NCBI GenBank assembly: GCA_963989385.1
Contig: OZ022515.1
Span: 7,038,803-7,102,802 of the forward strand
Length of the DNA: 64,000 bases
Source of the DNA: Ctena decussata
Taxonomy: Eukaryota > Mollusca > Bivalvia > Lucinida > Lucinidae
Reading direction: 5' to 3'
Part shown: positions 22,036 through 35,320 of the stretch, one piece after another
Position numbering within the stretch: the first letter of the stretch is position 1
Layout of the letters: each line of letters begins with the position of its first letter
The notes under the pieces: generated by a model
The model's database searches: none
Told to the model about the DNA's origin: nothing
Seen by the model: the letters and a program-made list of their open reading frames with translations, nothing else
Program-made: the position numbers and the translations under genes

Positions 22036-22379
22036 TAACCGCAAAGGCTAGAGTCTTCAAAGGACAAGGTTCACGAAGAGTTAAAATTGATCCTATCTCA
22101 AAATTTGATTAAACTTATTATATCGTTTATGTATCTAACACTGTAAATAGATTTTCTCACTTATGTATTTGTGATGTCATTAACATACCTACCCCACGCG
22201 ACGTATTTAATAATTTTATGACGTTAACGACATTATAGATAGATAGGGGAGGCGGTTTTATGTCCTTGTAAGCAGTATTTCATTCATACCAAGATGATCG
22301 GAGGATAATAACGGAAGGTTCTTTGTAATAAAGCAGTATTAAGGTCTGGCCAAATGTTGCCCTCAGAGCGACTTGAAAC

Positions 22380-23060
22380 TGTGACCCCTTGATTCAAAGT
22401 TGGGAACCCTATCCCCTCAGCAACATGGATGTTTCGCGGATATTTAATGTCAAATGTCGAATCATCAGACGATCTGCTGAGAGAAGGAACCGTAACACAT
22501 CCTACATTTTACTGAAATATGTACTTTTGAAATTATTGTACGGAAATCATGTCCGCTCTATATGTCTGAAAGGTTTGAAATATTTTCACGGAACTTGGTA
22601 CAAATATGAAACAATATCATGCAATGTGCAGAAATTTAGAACTGTCACTCTATTTTTTACTAAATTATGCCTGTTTGTAATTTAAGTAAAGGAATCGTGT
22701 CCGCTCCATAATTTGGACACTATATGAGGTACTTTCGTGAAACATGGTAGCAATGTTAAGCATGATCATACAATGTGCAGAGAGAAAACAGCTTTGACTC
22801 CATCTGCACTTTTACTGAATTATGTCAATTTGAAAGTTTTAGAACGGAATTCATGTCCTCTATAGCTCCGAAAGCGTCAGAGATATTGTCACGAAGCTTG
22901 GTACATATATAAAGCAATTTCAGACAATATGCAGAAGACAAGAACTGTAACTCTTCTTTCTGTTTACTGAGCTATGCCCCTCTGTAATTTTAGTGCAGAA
23001 ATAGTGTCCGCTCCATAGTTCTAAAACCATATGCGATAATTGCCCGAAACTAGGTCGTCT
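22380..23060. repeat. Tandem block of about 150-bp units (gtccgctccat family)
   Basis: Units near 22550, 22703, 22855 and 23005 share atcgtgtccgctccata, agatattttcacgaaacttg and gatgtgcagaa-like motifs. The same family makes up 34430-35320. A short frame (22389-22685) is part of the repeat. Confidence 0.75.
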
Positions 23061-26000
23061 GCAACTATTCACTGCAGGGGGCTTAACTTACTCTCAGATT
23101 CACAAAAATAAATAGGATTGACACCCCTTGTATACTTAAATGTTTCGACAAAGACGTGATTCCATATTATCTAAATTAATATACATCACCCAGGAAAATC
23201 CGATACCATGAATTCGGAAGTTCGAGGAACTCGGAGGTAAATAAATGAAGACGCGCTGCACTAGGGTTACTTTTCTTTCATTTATAATATACTGTAGAAA
23301 ACACAATCAGAAGCTATTGGTGCATTTGGTCATTGAGCACTGAAATAAGGAAACAGTTTATAGTTTCATCCCGTCATATAGCCGTACGAAAAGCCTTCAA
23401 ATGCAGACTTAATCTCATGTTGTCTCCAAACTTCGCATAAGCAGTAAAATTGAGATGACTATTCGATTTTCCTCATCAATCTGAAAGCATGAATTCAGAT
23501 TAAGATATTTCGTCCGCAGGTTTTACGTCTCTGAGCCCTCAGACTTTTGAAAAACTCCTGTTTATACAAAAAAACAACAACAACAACAAAAAAAAATTAA
23601 CGTCCTATCACAAAAATTGGGAGCAAAAATATTAGAGTAATTTTTAAAAGTAATATTGGTGACCCTTAGGAACTGGATTGGAAACTCGGAGGTGCTTAAC
23701 CATTACAAGGGCTGTTATTTTCAGTAATGTTTCTGTTCCAAATATTTATGAACATGCTTAGAGATTCATTAGAACACCCTTACGTTTTAAATTATTTTTA
23801 CAGCAAATTTATGGGAAACTAGGTAAAACTAGTTTTATATTAAAGCATCTTCGGAGTTGTGCGACCATGCAAGAGTTAGATCAGCCTGCCAAACATCTGA
23901 AGTTTGTTCGTCTTATAACGGTGTATATATCAATTACTGTTGAATATATAGACCCCAGACAATAACACATAGAGCTATCCACGGTACATTGGGGCAATAC
24001 TATTCGCCAAACAGACATGAGTACTGTACCAATTTCTAACCAGACAGGTGCCAATTAATTAAAAGCATTTAATCTGGGCAGAGACTTGCTATGCGAGGGT
24101 TAGTATTACCTCCTTTAGCAACCTGTGGCCAGCAGTGACAATTGATACCTGTCGGTTCGTTATGGGCACGTTCGACATAATTACCCGGGTTAACTGGAGC
24201 AATACCCAGGTATTCCTCTGGGTTCTCAAAGATATGTAAATGCATTTATACATGTCTTCGAGTAGACCGAGGAATATCAAGTATTGCTCAGGTTTATCTA
24301 AGTGATTATGCAAAACGTGCACAGTACAATACTATACTTCAATTGCTCGATGACCAATGGTCACCAAAGAATTAAAAAAAAGTTTATGCAAATTATTTTT
24401 CCCAAAGTATTCCCAAACAACTTGACAAATAGCCTGGAACTACCGCTAATACTGCCAACATAACTTTAGCTAAGTGGGAGTATTTAGTGATAGGCATCAG
24501 CACAAAACGCAGTGTGGCCCTTAATATGAAGCGCCTCGACGAGGTGATTCAAATGAGGAATCACGCTATAAGTTTAAAGAAGAAATACGAGAATATCTTA
24601 CAATTCTTATCAAAATTAATATTCCTTCATATCTAGGGCCATAATGATAGTTCGGAAGAAACTGACTTGAACAGAATTGACTTGATGGTAACTGGAGTCC
24701 AAATCACAGACACATCAACCACTTCTAGCTGTAATTGTATGAAATATTGAATTAAAATCTTCAATAAAATGTTTCCTTGAGAGCAGATACACTGTAACAC
24801 GTTCGAAAGAAAGAACATCGGCCATACTACGAAGTTTCGGCTATTCAAGCATCATCAGTGACCCTGACAAAATCTGGCACTAAAAGCCAGAGAAAGCATA
24901 CTATAATGTCTTAATTTTAATAAGGCAGTAGGTTGACAGACAAATAAATGTCGAAAGAAATAGCCTAACCTATTGATGACTAATGGATTTTTCTACTTGG
25001 CTGTTTGAGCGGGTGCAGTTCTAGTGTAAGGTGTGTTAAGTTTAATTTGTTTCTACTCTTTATCTCTTAAAATCCAATACTTAAGGCAAACAGAGCAGAC
25101 CCAGATCAGATGCAGTGATCTGGGGCTTCACTGATTACCAATGTCCCTTTTATGGGTCTCTAAACATGAATGGGTTAACACATTATCGCATGAACAAGTG
25201 CGACAAAACGCTGGATGCGTCGCAAATAAAGCAGCGTTTTTTATATAGATCAAAACTATTTGATCAGACTCAATGCTGATCGTAATTTCTGTAATCTTAC
25301 CGGTTGTCAAAACTACTGCTACAAGGGCAGCGTGAACCAATTGTTTCTAAAACACTTCTATAGTGATCCCTACTGCCTGTTATAGTGTGCCTCTTATTAT
25401 ACAATGTTACTTCACTATCCAAATTCGCTCTAATTGGAAGCTAAGATGTTGATCAATAAGATGAAATAGATGAAACACCACCTTACTCGGCACTTTTGAG
25501 CACTACAGGTTGGTGATAGCCAGCACCTGCATGTACCTATCCCGCAGAAAAGCGCGGAAGATTCGCTGAAACTCGCCAGTCATCAAATATTGGCTCCACA
25601 GACCATATCGAAAATACTTATTTCTTCACAATATCCACAATAGCAAATAAAACTAATTTCTTCATTTCACTAAAAATATCACTTTCGACCTCCTTGGTTT
25701 AAACAATATTTTATTCATAGAAATTACATATATATAATACAAAAGTAGATAATGGTACAGGATCTGACAGTAAGCAAAATGCGACCTCCTTAGCATTATT
25801 TACCAATCAAAGAACACCATGTGACAATAATAGTCCGAGCCTCCCTGCACTTTCTCTTGGATTTCACGGTTCACCGAAGGAATTGGTTCCCGGTGCACAC
25901 TACAGCATTAGAGATGGCCCCATCCATGGGAATGCACCGTTGCCCGCGAGGGCAACTGATCGTACAGCGCTTCTGCAGCAGAGACTCCAGTGGCTAATGG

Positions 26001-27040
26001 CAGTGACTTGAATTCGTCATTCATCTCAGGCGAATAGCCTGCGGACAAATTCAGTAAAACCAGTATGAAATGTGCGTTATACATGTGAGGGTTAAATAAT
26101 GATATTTTTACCTTTTACTTTTTGAACATGTAAAGCGCAATGTGTAATAATAAGGTTGAGTATGGCACCTAAAAATTATGGTTTAATCTGTGGAAAATGT
26201 ACCACTGTGCTTGTCAGAATAAATCTTATTTCTGCTAGCATATTCCATACATTTCCACACACTTACAGGTGCGCTACAACATGGTATGGCTAACCTATAA
26301 AATGGCTGCATTTAATGTTATTTTTTCAAGTAACTGGGCGACATTTGATATATTTTTGCGACGTCAAGGGCAGCCTTTCTGCTTTGAATCGTTGACTTTG
26401 AAGTGCAATATTAATAGCGCTGTATTAAATGGAGCAGACGTCAAGCTTATTACAGGGACTAACAACCCGACACTTTCAGTAGATTGTCACTCGGAGCTTT
26501 TCATATTATAAATACGATAATACTCCGAGCTTACAAAATCATACCTCCGAGATCTCGTAACCCAAAATTCGATACATCAAACTTCCGTTTCGGTAAAAAA
26601 ACAACAACAAAAAAACAAGCTTCCTATCAGATTGAAAGCTCGAAAAGTGTTTGTCACTAACAAAAACGTCATATTTTTGACGGCAGTATAAGTTTTGTAA
26701 GAAATTATCACTTTATTTGAAATAGAATGGTTGAAGTTCTATTCAACCTTGAAAATTATACAATTTCTAGTTGGTACTAAATTTGAGATATTATAAAGAC
26801 ATGTCGGTCAAAATTACTATCGCCCATGCTGTCTTTGCCATTATTATTTAATATTTGCTTACGTTAAACATCCAAAAGCTCGTGTTTCATGGAAATACAT
26901 CGAAACGAATACTGGCCCGAGTCCAACCGACTCCGTGTGTTTACCGTCGAGTTCCTCAAACCTCTGATTCCCCTGTATTGGGTTTCCCTGGGTGGATATG
27001 CTACATAATTGATTTTCAGATAAGTTTGAACTACTATCTT
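23061..27040. other. 4-kb stretch without recognised gene
   Basis: Mostly unassigned. Points seen: an imperfect inverted pair at 24190-24310 (gagcaatac...tattcctc), an oligo-(aac) run at 23565-23590, and related sequence at 23200-23240 and, inverted, 26490-26590 (ctcggaggt/acctccgag with flanking aac-rich runs near 26600), suggesting the two ends of one older inserted unit. Open frames here are short and match nothing I know. Confidence 0.4.
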
Positions 27041-27075
27041 ATCACACCGGCAAGTCGGGTTCGATTCCCGTGTCA
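27020..27075 (+). other. tRNA-like T arm / pol III B box
   Basis: gggttcgattcccg around 27055-27070 is a perfect B-box-type T arm. No complete cloverleaf could be folded by eye, so it is more likely a SINE head remnant than a tRNA gene. Confidence 0.35.
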
Positions 27076-27079
27076 GATG

Positions 27080-27724
27080 AACATTTATTATTGTATTATT
27101 TTTGTTATTGTAATTTTTATGTGTGGGGAAAAATAAGGGCCAAAAACACCAACCCTAGAAACTGCACCATTTTTTGCACCAAACTCACAATAAAGGTTAC
27201 AATATCTGCATTATCAAAGATTCTGTTTCGAAAATTGCAAATACAAGTCGCTTTGCTATAGCTAAGTACTTTCCACCTAACACGCCCTTTCAACATGTTC
27301 AATTGTTGCTTTCTGTGTAATACTTACAAAACATATGTTAGTGGTTAATTGGGTCAAGGGGTGAGTGGGGACGGGGTTGGGGAGAGGGAAGGCACAGTAT
27401 CCAAGGCCCATAAAGTCTAAATGAAAATGAAGGTTCTACTAGTTTTAAAAATCCCTTAATGTGCATAATTTCTCTAGGACTTATATGCATTTTATCATAG
27501 TCATTCGACCATGCACTTTGTTACCTGATACAAATGTATCCATATCCATACCAATTTCATTGCGACGAATAATTTTTACTGCTGTAGTTTCAATGTTAGA
27601 GGGAAATTTGGAGTCTTTTTAGCGCGACTTTGCGAAGCAAAGACATGCTTATGCAATACCCTTTATTGTGTGTCCGCGGCGTGCGCGTGCTAGTGCGCGT
27701 GCGCGTTTGTAAAATATTCCCTAT
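27080..27724. other. Intergenic, no gene seen
   Basis: Contains a G-rich run (27360-27400) and an alternating purine-pyrimidine stretch of CG/TG steps at 27675-27712. No gene is supported. Confidence 0.4.
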
Positions 27725-28190
27725 ACCTGTTGGCTTAAGCTCAGTTTCTAAGTAAATTAAAGGGCTAGAGTCTTCAAAGTTGCTCCACAGGAACGTCTAC
27801 TGAAAGGAGCGATGCATATCTGGCCATGAGCTAAATTACACGGTTGACTGAACATGGAAAAACAGTTGGTCTGTTGCGTTTAGCTCAGTTTCTAAGTAAC
27901 TGCAAGGGCTAGAGTCTCCAAACTCGCGTAATAGATACGTCTAAAAAAGACACGCTGATAGCAGCAATGCATATTGCGCCATCGCCTTTATTTCACGGTT
28001 GGATGAACATAGAAAAAAAACCTGTTGCGTTAAGCTCAGTTTCTAAGTAAACGCAAAGGATAGGGTCTTCAAACTTATTCCACATATACATCTGGGCAAG
28101 ATCTACTTAAAACAGCGATGCAAATTGGGCCATTACCCATATTTTACGGTTGACTGAACGTAGACAAATATTTTTCTTCAAGATTCTAAT
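27725..28190. repeat. Tandem block, same family as 19630-22090
   Basis: Three units of about 150 bp share cagtttctaagtaa, gagtcttcaaa, gatgcatat and acggttgactgaac. Confidence 0.75.
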
Positions 28191-29131
28191 TTTCAATAGT
28201 GGAAAACAGATTTTCTGTATTGGAGATTGTTGGCACTTTCTCACACGGTCTTTGGGATACTAAAGTATCATTTAGTGTTTCTTAGATTACGATATAATAG
28301 TGCATAAGATGCTGTTTAGAGAGTCCTAAAAGTCAAAATTTCCAGGAGGAGGCCCCAATAAGCCCCTTTTATGCTCTTCCCTTCGCCCTCACAAGCGCGG
28401 TGCTTGGCTCATGTCTTCCACTTGAGCTAGCCCACCCCCCCCCCTGCCCTCACCAACAACCCCCGCCCCGAACATCAGGGCGCTGGATCCAGTCTTGTGA
28501 TTTGTTAAACTATTTCTTCATAACTACATCAAACGTAGCATACACTTTCTCTTAACGATGATCACTACACTTGAAGTGATGCTAGTCTTGAAGCACAAGG
28601 CAGGTGCCGAGAGGGCAGGGTGACTGAAGCTAAACTAGCGCCAGCATCACCATTTTAATGTCGCATAAACGTTGTTTGCCATCTGGGTGGTGAAGAACTA
28701 TGATGAAACACTGAAATTCTAGTCCAGCACGCAAGTTATCCGGTGTGATCAATTTTAGATCGAGACAGTATTATCCGGTTGGCAAGTGTTGTCACGCTGA
28801 CTTTATTTAGCATGCGCATATAGCAAGTAGCATGGACATGTACATGTAGGACCTCATACATGTAAAACAAACAATATTTATAGTGGCCATTTTGCATGGT
28901 ACGGAAACGCGTTTTCAACCTGTCTGATTGACATAGTCTCCGACTGAAATCTTTAATTTTCTTTTTCGTGCAGGCTAGCTCATGACACATGACATACTGA
29001 GGAGATGTATGAGTGGATGAATAATTTGCGGTTTCAAATCTTTTTCAACAGTAATTCAGTCATATCAGGGCGATTGGAGGGTTATATTGAAAGGAAGTAT
29101 TCAATGGAACCCATTAGCGGCTGAAAAAATT
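28191..29131. other. Intergenic, no gene seen
   Basis: Includes a C-rich run near 28433-28480. No element identified. Confidence 0.4.
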
Positions 29132-29200
29132 TCCGCCATCGAACATGGGACATTTGGGTCAGCAGACTAGCCATTAACCTACTGAGCTACCAGGGCTCCA
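29132..29200 (-). repeat. tRNA-like sequence, probable SINE head
   Basis: Minus strand: ggagccctggtagctcagta holds a canonical A box, and a degenerate B box (tgttcgatggc, 29135-29146) follows at about tRNA spacing. The acceptor ends do not pair well, so it is a tRNA pseudogene or SINE 5' part rather than a working tRNA. Confidence 0.5.
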
Positions 29201-29204
29201 CACG

Positions 29205-29710
29205 GATGAGAAATAGGTGGAAGTGTAGCTCTATATGTATCACAATGCACAGTCTTGCCTGGATTTATCAGGTCATGAAAGAATGAGCAGCGACAACATG
29301 GTTTGGCGAGTCATGAAATAGCATCTACATTCAAGAGAAATAAAAGCGCTACACCGAAAACTTAAGATATTATGCTTAAATGATAAAATCAGGATGCTGA
29401 TTTTCATATACATGTATGATGCTATACTTATCAAAAAGGCTTCCTTTTACTTTGTCTTTTCACAGTATCTTGTCCGTGTGGTTGCGACGTCACATGTTGC
29501 GTCATTTTCATAAAGCAGTTAAGATTGTTAATGCAAAGTTTCAAAGCAAAGAATCCAATAAAACTGAATGCGCCGGATGATTTACTGTGCAAAAGACTAA
29601 CCGTTTTGAATCCAGTCTTGCCGTTTCACCAGGGAAAGAGTTTTTCTTAAGGTTTGCCTCGTTACTTTCTGTTGGTTTTTAATGATGAAACACAATATTT
29701 TTATTTTCCT
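29205..29710. other. Intergenic, no gene seen
   Basis: AT-rich; nothing recognised. Confidence 0.4.
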
Positions 29711-29715
29711 ATAAC

Positions 29716-30320
29716 CAGTCTGGGGACTTATGGATTTCCATAACGCATATTTGTAATGGTTAACCATGCATTTTAAATGAACTGGCATGATGGCTTACCA
29801 TAACATTATTACTGAAATTTTTACCACAAGATGTCACTACATGTCCGAGGGATGAAACGTGATGGAAAGCCATAACGTTGGTTTCTTCTGGTGTGATGGC
29901 TGACCATAACAAAGGCTAAAAACCCCAAGTACTTTTCTGTCGCGTAACTGATGCAAAACCTTGAGTAACTCGTACGGTTAGCATCCGTTACAAAAAAGCA
30001 AGCATTGTAGACAATTTTGATCGTAACACTTTATAAAAAAATTGAAAGTAAATATCTATTTTCTTGGAAATAAAACAAGTCAAATGCACAGCAATATTTG
30101 CCTAATTTTGACAATAATTCTTCAGACATAACCAAAATAAAAGTGTTAATACTGAGAATAGTTAAGGGCTGGACCAAATATTAATTTTAAGTGTAGACAG
30201 GTCAGACTGAACACTGCCAATAGGTTAATTTGCCATTTTAGTGAGTTGGACTGAAAAATGTAAGAAGTATGGCTGACCATCACAAATATGCGTGACGGAA
30301 ATCCATAAGTCCCCAGACTG
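29716..30320. mobile_element. 605-bp inverted-repeat element with ATAAC duplication
   Basis: The ends cagtctggggacttatgg and ccataagtccccagactg are perfect inverted repeats; the arms stay related for about 60 bp. ataac flanks both sides (29711-29715 and 30321-30325). Inside, gatggctnaccataac-like sub-repeats occur near 29787, 29858 and 29893 and inverted near 30270. No transposase is encoded, so it is a non-autonomous DNA element. Confidence 0.8.
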
Positions 30321-30325
30321 ATAAC

Positions 30326-31739
30326 TTATTCTATCTGAGGAAAATGGGATATAATCAGTCATTCCGCAGATGTTCGTTTTGTCAGAAAATAAAGACTTGA
30401 ATAAATTGTTACGTTTAGAAACGCCGGAAACGGAAAAGTCACTGACGTTAACGTAAGCCAATTTTGACGTAATTCATACAGCCAGGCACTTCTTTTTATC
30501 TGATTATCATTTCAAACACGTTGCTAGAGGGATTAGTAAGCACTTTTTGTAAAGTTGTAGACCAATTGTCTCTATCTAAAACTTCAAACAGTATCACATG
30601 TATTTTCCATTGAAAAGTGTAGCGTTTCTATTTCTCTAGAGTGTATATCTGTTTTATACGATGCTTCTTGTTGTGTGTGATCATCAAACATTATTTAAAT
30701 GGGATTATTTTAAGGTAGACCAATACTGGATAATTCTGTATTGCATTTGTGCAGACAAAACAGAGTTATTTTCGCTCAACCTTGAGGTTGCTGATCACTG
30801 AATATTCATGAACCGCCTCTTTGGCGGAGCTTCAGTCAAGAAGAGAATGGTTAAAATGGCTACATTTAGTCAGGTAACTCATGAAAACAATCGTTAAATA
30901 AAATGACAGACCCAGATGAAAAATATTACATGGCAAACTTGATTTTTTTTTTGCTGTAAACCACCGAAATAATATACTAGAACCAACTTCTAACCGACCA
31001 CTTATTTATAGCATGTTTTCCGCTTAATAAAAAGGACAATCGAACGCATGTTTCCAACTTTAATTAACTTGTGATATTGGTGAAGTAAATCAGGTAACTC
31101 TGAAATAAAAATCTCATCCGTATACCATTGAATAAGTGAAAGATAATGGTACCCCTGTTTCCGAAAATCGCAACATTTCGGCAGATTTTCACGATTCGGA
31201 CAGAACCACATTTCGGAATCTTGTCAGCATTTGCTTATGATTTGTGCGAATATTTAGAAAAAGTTTAAATGAATTTGAGAATTCATAATAAGGCATTATT
31301 TTTATTACAGAATTCAAAATTTTAGTCACAATTAAAAAACCTTCTCCACCACAATCATAACCCTTGCGAAGTTCGAAAATGGGGGTACATGTGCATCCTC
31401 TGCTGCCAGGAAAACGATTCCAAAGGTATTGAGCTCAAACATTTTAAAACGTTTACGTGACACATTGGGAGTACTGAATATTAGAAAATTATGTCCGGAT
31501 ACCATCTTCAAACGACAGTGTTCAAGACAAAGCAAGTGGTCGGTTAGAAGTTGTGCTTAGTATAGATAGTTTTATAATTTTATCCAGTGCTAAAATGACG
31601 CGCCAAAATACTGCACGCAGTTGGTTTCGTGTTCTAGTCAAATAGCGGCCTCCAGAACAGGAAATATGTTTTGTATTCTTTTTTAAACCATCGGCTAGAG
31701 TCGTTCTTCAAAATGCGGTAATAATTTCGAGTTTTCTAG
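30326..31739. other. Intergenic, no gene seen
   Basis: AT-rich. Small frames at 31002-31211 and 31332-31535 (minus) have no recognised relatives. Confidence 0.4.
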
Positions 31740-32470
31740 TGCCTAGCTTAAACCTTATTTCTGTTGCCTATGTAAAATAATTGGTGGTAAGCTACCTACA
31801 CAAATAAAACAAACTGCCTTACTTTTCGGACAGATTTTTTATACAAATTGTTGAAACTGAGATCGGACTTCTCTTTAGGAACCTTTCTGATTTGTCATTC
31901 AGTCTGCACATTTTTGGTGGCAATACTGTATGGTAGAATCGATATAACAGGAGAATAAATAGTAGGCTAAGGGCCTGCTTTTGTTGCAACAGGTGCGGAA
32001 TGGGGTTGTCTGTTTATTTGGGTTTCTAAGATTTTGGGGTATTTTTGAAATTTAACGTTGTTTTGCATGGAAACGAAACGGTCAAAATTTTATATTTTGG
32101 TCTTATTCTGTAACATATAATGTACGTATTTCTGAAAAAAATATGCATAAGCATGCCCAATCGATCAACTATATTTTTCATGATTTTTTTTTTGGAAACT
32201 AAATTTTCTTGCTTTTTAGAAAAAATGTGAAAAAATAATTTATCAAGATAAGCGCATTGCTATTTTTTACCAGTTTGTTTTTAATATCCTTTATTATATA
32301 TAGATTATATGAATCACAGAAATGAAACTGCATTCATATGATAGAAATGAAATATGAATTTGAATAGAAATTGAGTAAGATAAAGTATGTAGAATATATA
32401 ATTTTGATTTGTTAGGTAAAAATATTTTTCTTATCGAAATGTTTTATAGACCTGTGGGTTATCATACCTG
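31740..32470 (+). repeat. Long-range inverted repeat, left copy
   Basis: Matches the reverse complement of 42640-43395 throughout: tggtggtaagctacct, gggcctgctttt, ggtgcggaatggggtt, ttttgcatggaaacgaaacg and gttttatagacctgtgggtt all recur. The reading frame kept in the right copy is broken here by stops. Confidence 0.8.
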
Positions 32471-32619
32471 GGTTTCCTGCGTGGTAGGCCACATCCTCAT
32501 CCATCACGCCACGCCCGCTACCACGTGGACTAGTGAAACTAGAGAAAGTGAGCATGGGATCACGTATACCCCGAGCAGTGCCACCGTCAAACTAAGTCGT
32601 AATGTTTTAACCCTGACCC

Positions 32620-33475
32620 CATACAGAGCATGACCCCAATACTGAATTATTGATCAATGACCCTACCAAGAGGCCTGGCACAAATGCTAAGGAATTTCAT
32701 ACCAAAGGTAAGTGCTACTGAGATATCATTAACCCAAACTGAAAAAGTATCTGATATGCAGTTAAAGAAAAGTGAGCTATCCAAAAGGTTTAAGGCAAAA
32801 CAATGATGTAAACTAAGCCCTTATTTATGATCCTCGGGACCCACCTATTGGCCTATCCGTGGGGCTTAGATATTTCACATCAAAGGCAAGGCCATAGAAA
32901 TATTAAAGAATCTTGTTTGAACAATATTTTGTTAGTCAATTCACATAACATAATTTACAACTGACAGTAAGGTTAAAGCTTATAGTGGTCGTTTCCTGAT
33001 CCAAAGAATCTGACAAGTGATTACAGAGATATTAGCCAAAGAAAGGTTTAACGCAAAAGTTTGACATAATTTAAGTCCTAATTATTGATCCCTGGCCCAA
33101 CTCAGGGACCTGCTCCGAATAGTTAGGCAGTTTGCATCATATCAAAGGTAATGCTACATTATCCAAATATGAAAAGAACCTAACAGGTGGTTAATATAGT
33201 AATCAAAAAGGTTTAACACAAAAAGTTGATGTAACCTAAGTCCTAATTATTGACCCCTGTTCCCACCCAGCGGCCTGACATAGACAATAAGATACTTCAG
33301 ATCAATGGCAATGATATAGAGAATACGAAAATATTCTGACCAGCGGCTACAATGACGCAAAACTTTGACGTAAATGTAAACTAACGGACGAACGAACGGA
33401 CAGACAAACGAACCGACAAACGGACAGCATACCAAACGTCATCTACCCTTTGGCATGCTTCATGCCGGGGTATAA
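32620..33475. repeat. Diverged tandem block with gacggacg-type tail and hairpin end
   Basis: Units share taagtcctaattattgac, cccacccagcggcctg-like and atatcaaaggtaatg motifs near 32815, 33072 and 33237. It ends with a run of acggac/cgaac words and ggcatgcttcatgcc, a 6-bp hairpin followed by ggggtataaat. A common non-coding bivalve repeat type. Confidence 0.6.
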
Positions 33476-33501
33476 ATAAATATCTAAACAGACAGGCGTA
33501 T

Positions 33502-33713
33502 GAGCCACGACACGACAAAACCAATGAACTGGCATGTGCGCCCAGCAAAAATTCAGGTCAGCCTGAACATTAATCCAGTCTGGTCAGTCTTCGCTGTCGG
33601 CGCGGAGGTAGCTTAAACCCTTAGTTACCCTTATGCACATGTGGATGCCAAAGCTGATTTGGGTCTGTGCTATTTGCACATGTAACTTTGTTTGTTTTGT
33701 CATGTCGCGGCTC
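33502..33713. mobile_element. Inverted-repeat MITE (GAGCCGCGACACG family), copy 3
   Basis: More diverged than copies 1 and 2 but keeps both ends (gagccacgacacgacaaaac ... catgtcgcggctc). gtat flanks it at 33498-33501 and 33714-33717. Confidence 0.75.
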
Positions 33714-33717
33714 GTAT

Positions 33718-34429
33718 ATGTACTTTTACTATGTATGGAAGGCAGTCGTGCCTTAGGTACAAATTGCTGTCGACGGTATTTCGCAGAAGCAAGTTAAAAT
33801 CATGAGAAAAATCTGGAAATTGAAGGAAAATCCCGGTGAGCCAAAGATATAATTTTAGTATCATTGGAAAGCTTACTTTCTATACTTTCAGAAAAAAGCG
33901 GGGGGAAAGTTTGTTTTGTTCAAAATAGTTTTATTTTTCGCGATTAAAAACGGTTGGCCGCATTATATAATTCTAATGAAAGTGAGCACTAAGCCCCTGT
34001 AACAGCCAGATAACGTCGTGATATGTCTGAAAAAATGTTGATAGCGACGTCGTTCAGCCCATGTATACAGGTATTAAAAATACGACATTTCAACACAGCA
34101 CCAAAGGGATAATGACTTTCGTGGCAGGTCGTCATGAAATCTAGGAAGCAATTAAGGCTTGAGTGAAAATAAGACAAAAATATGATAAACATGACGAAAA
34201 CAGGTTTTCAGAATATATCAGGGATTCACATGAGTCTTTATCAGCAACAGTTTGACAAAGCATTTATTAACGATTTCTGATCTCGCGTCATTGTATAGTA
34301 CACTATCGATGTCAGACAGGTAAGGGCGGAGGAATTGTCTCCTATTGCCATCTAAGTTGGTATTGTAAAATATTAAGCATAATCAGTCGATGTGCAGAAA
34401 GAAAACGGGCGTGACTCCATCTACACTTT
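33718..34429. other. Intergenic, no gene seen
   Basis: No element or gene recognised. Confidence 0.4.
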
Positions 34430-35320
34430 TACTGATTTATACCCCTTTGAAATTCTTGGTACAGAAATCGTGTCCACTCCATAGCTTAAAATCCGTTAGA
34501 GATATTTTCACGAAACTTGGTTCGAATGTAGACCATCATACGGTGTGCAGGGAACAAAAACTATAATCTACCTATATGTTTACTGATTTATGCTCATTTG
34601 TTATTTTGAGTGCAGAAATTGTGTCCGCTTCATCACTCTCGAACGGTTTGAGATATCTTCACCGAACTTGATACAAATGTCGAACAACATCAGACAAAGT
34701 GCAGAAAAAGGTTACTGTAACTCTACATCAATTTTTTACTAAATTATGCCTCTTTGATTTTATTGTATCAAAATCGTGTCCACTCCATAACTCTGAAACA
34801 ATTGGAGATATTTTTATGAAACTAATACAATTACAAAGCAATATCAGACAATTTGCATAGAATAAAAACTATAATATAGCCTACATGTTTACGAAATTAT
34901 GGACCTTGTAATTCCCTGTATGGAAATCGTGTGCGCTCTATAATTTTAAGGCTCTCAAAGATACTTTAATAAAACTTTGAACAAATATAAAGTATCTTCA
35001 GATAATATGAAAAAAAAAAAAACAACAACAGAGAATAAAAAAAATAAATAAGACTCCATAATCATTTTAACAGACTTATGCCGCTTTGAAATCTAAGTAT
35101 AGAAATCATGTCTGTTTTATAGCTTTAAGCCCGTCAGAGATATTTTCATGAAACATTGTTTAAATTAAAAGCAAAATCAAACGATACAGAGAGAATAGGA
35201 ACCGTAACTTTATCTACATTTTCAGTAAAGGAATCGTTAAGCTCTCTAATTTTAAAACTGTTAAAGATATATTAATAAAACTTGGTACAAATATTAAAAG
35301 CATTATTAGACGATGTGCAG
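34430..35320. repeat. Tandem block of about 150-bp units (gtccgctccat family)
   Basis: Five or six units (near 34465, 34620, 34775, 34925, 35105, 35235) share tcgtgtccgctccata, gagatattttcacgaaac and gtgcagaaa motifs with the block at 22380-23060. Confidence 0.75.

Larger units (their letters stand above)
19630..22090. repeat. Tandem block of about 150-160-bp units, with nested insertions
   Basis: Units share cagtttctaagtaaccgcaa, gggctagagtcttcaaac, gatctactgaaagcag, gcatattgggccatga and ggttgattgaacatag. More than ten diverged units run through the block, interrupted by a SINE (20094-20390), two copies of one inverted-repeat element (20511-20745, 21153-21404) and another (21841-22035). The same family returns at 27725-28190. 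Confidence 0.8.

Noticed and set aside
19630..22090. CRISPR-like regular repeats
   Set aside because: Units are about 150 bp and diverged, without short identical repeats and unique spacers. The genome is eukaryotic.
29132..29200. Functional tRNA gene
   Set aside because: A and B boxes are present but the acceptor and anticodon stems do not pair properly.
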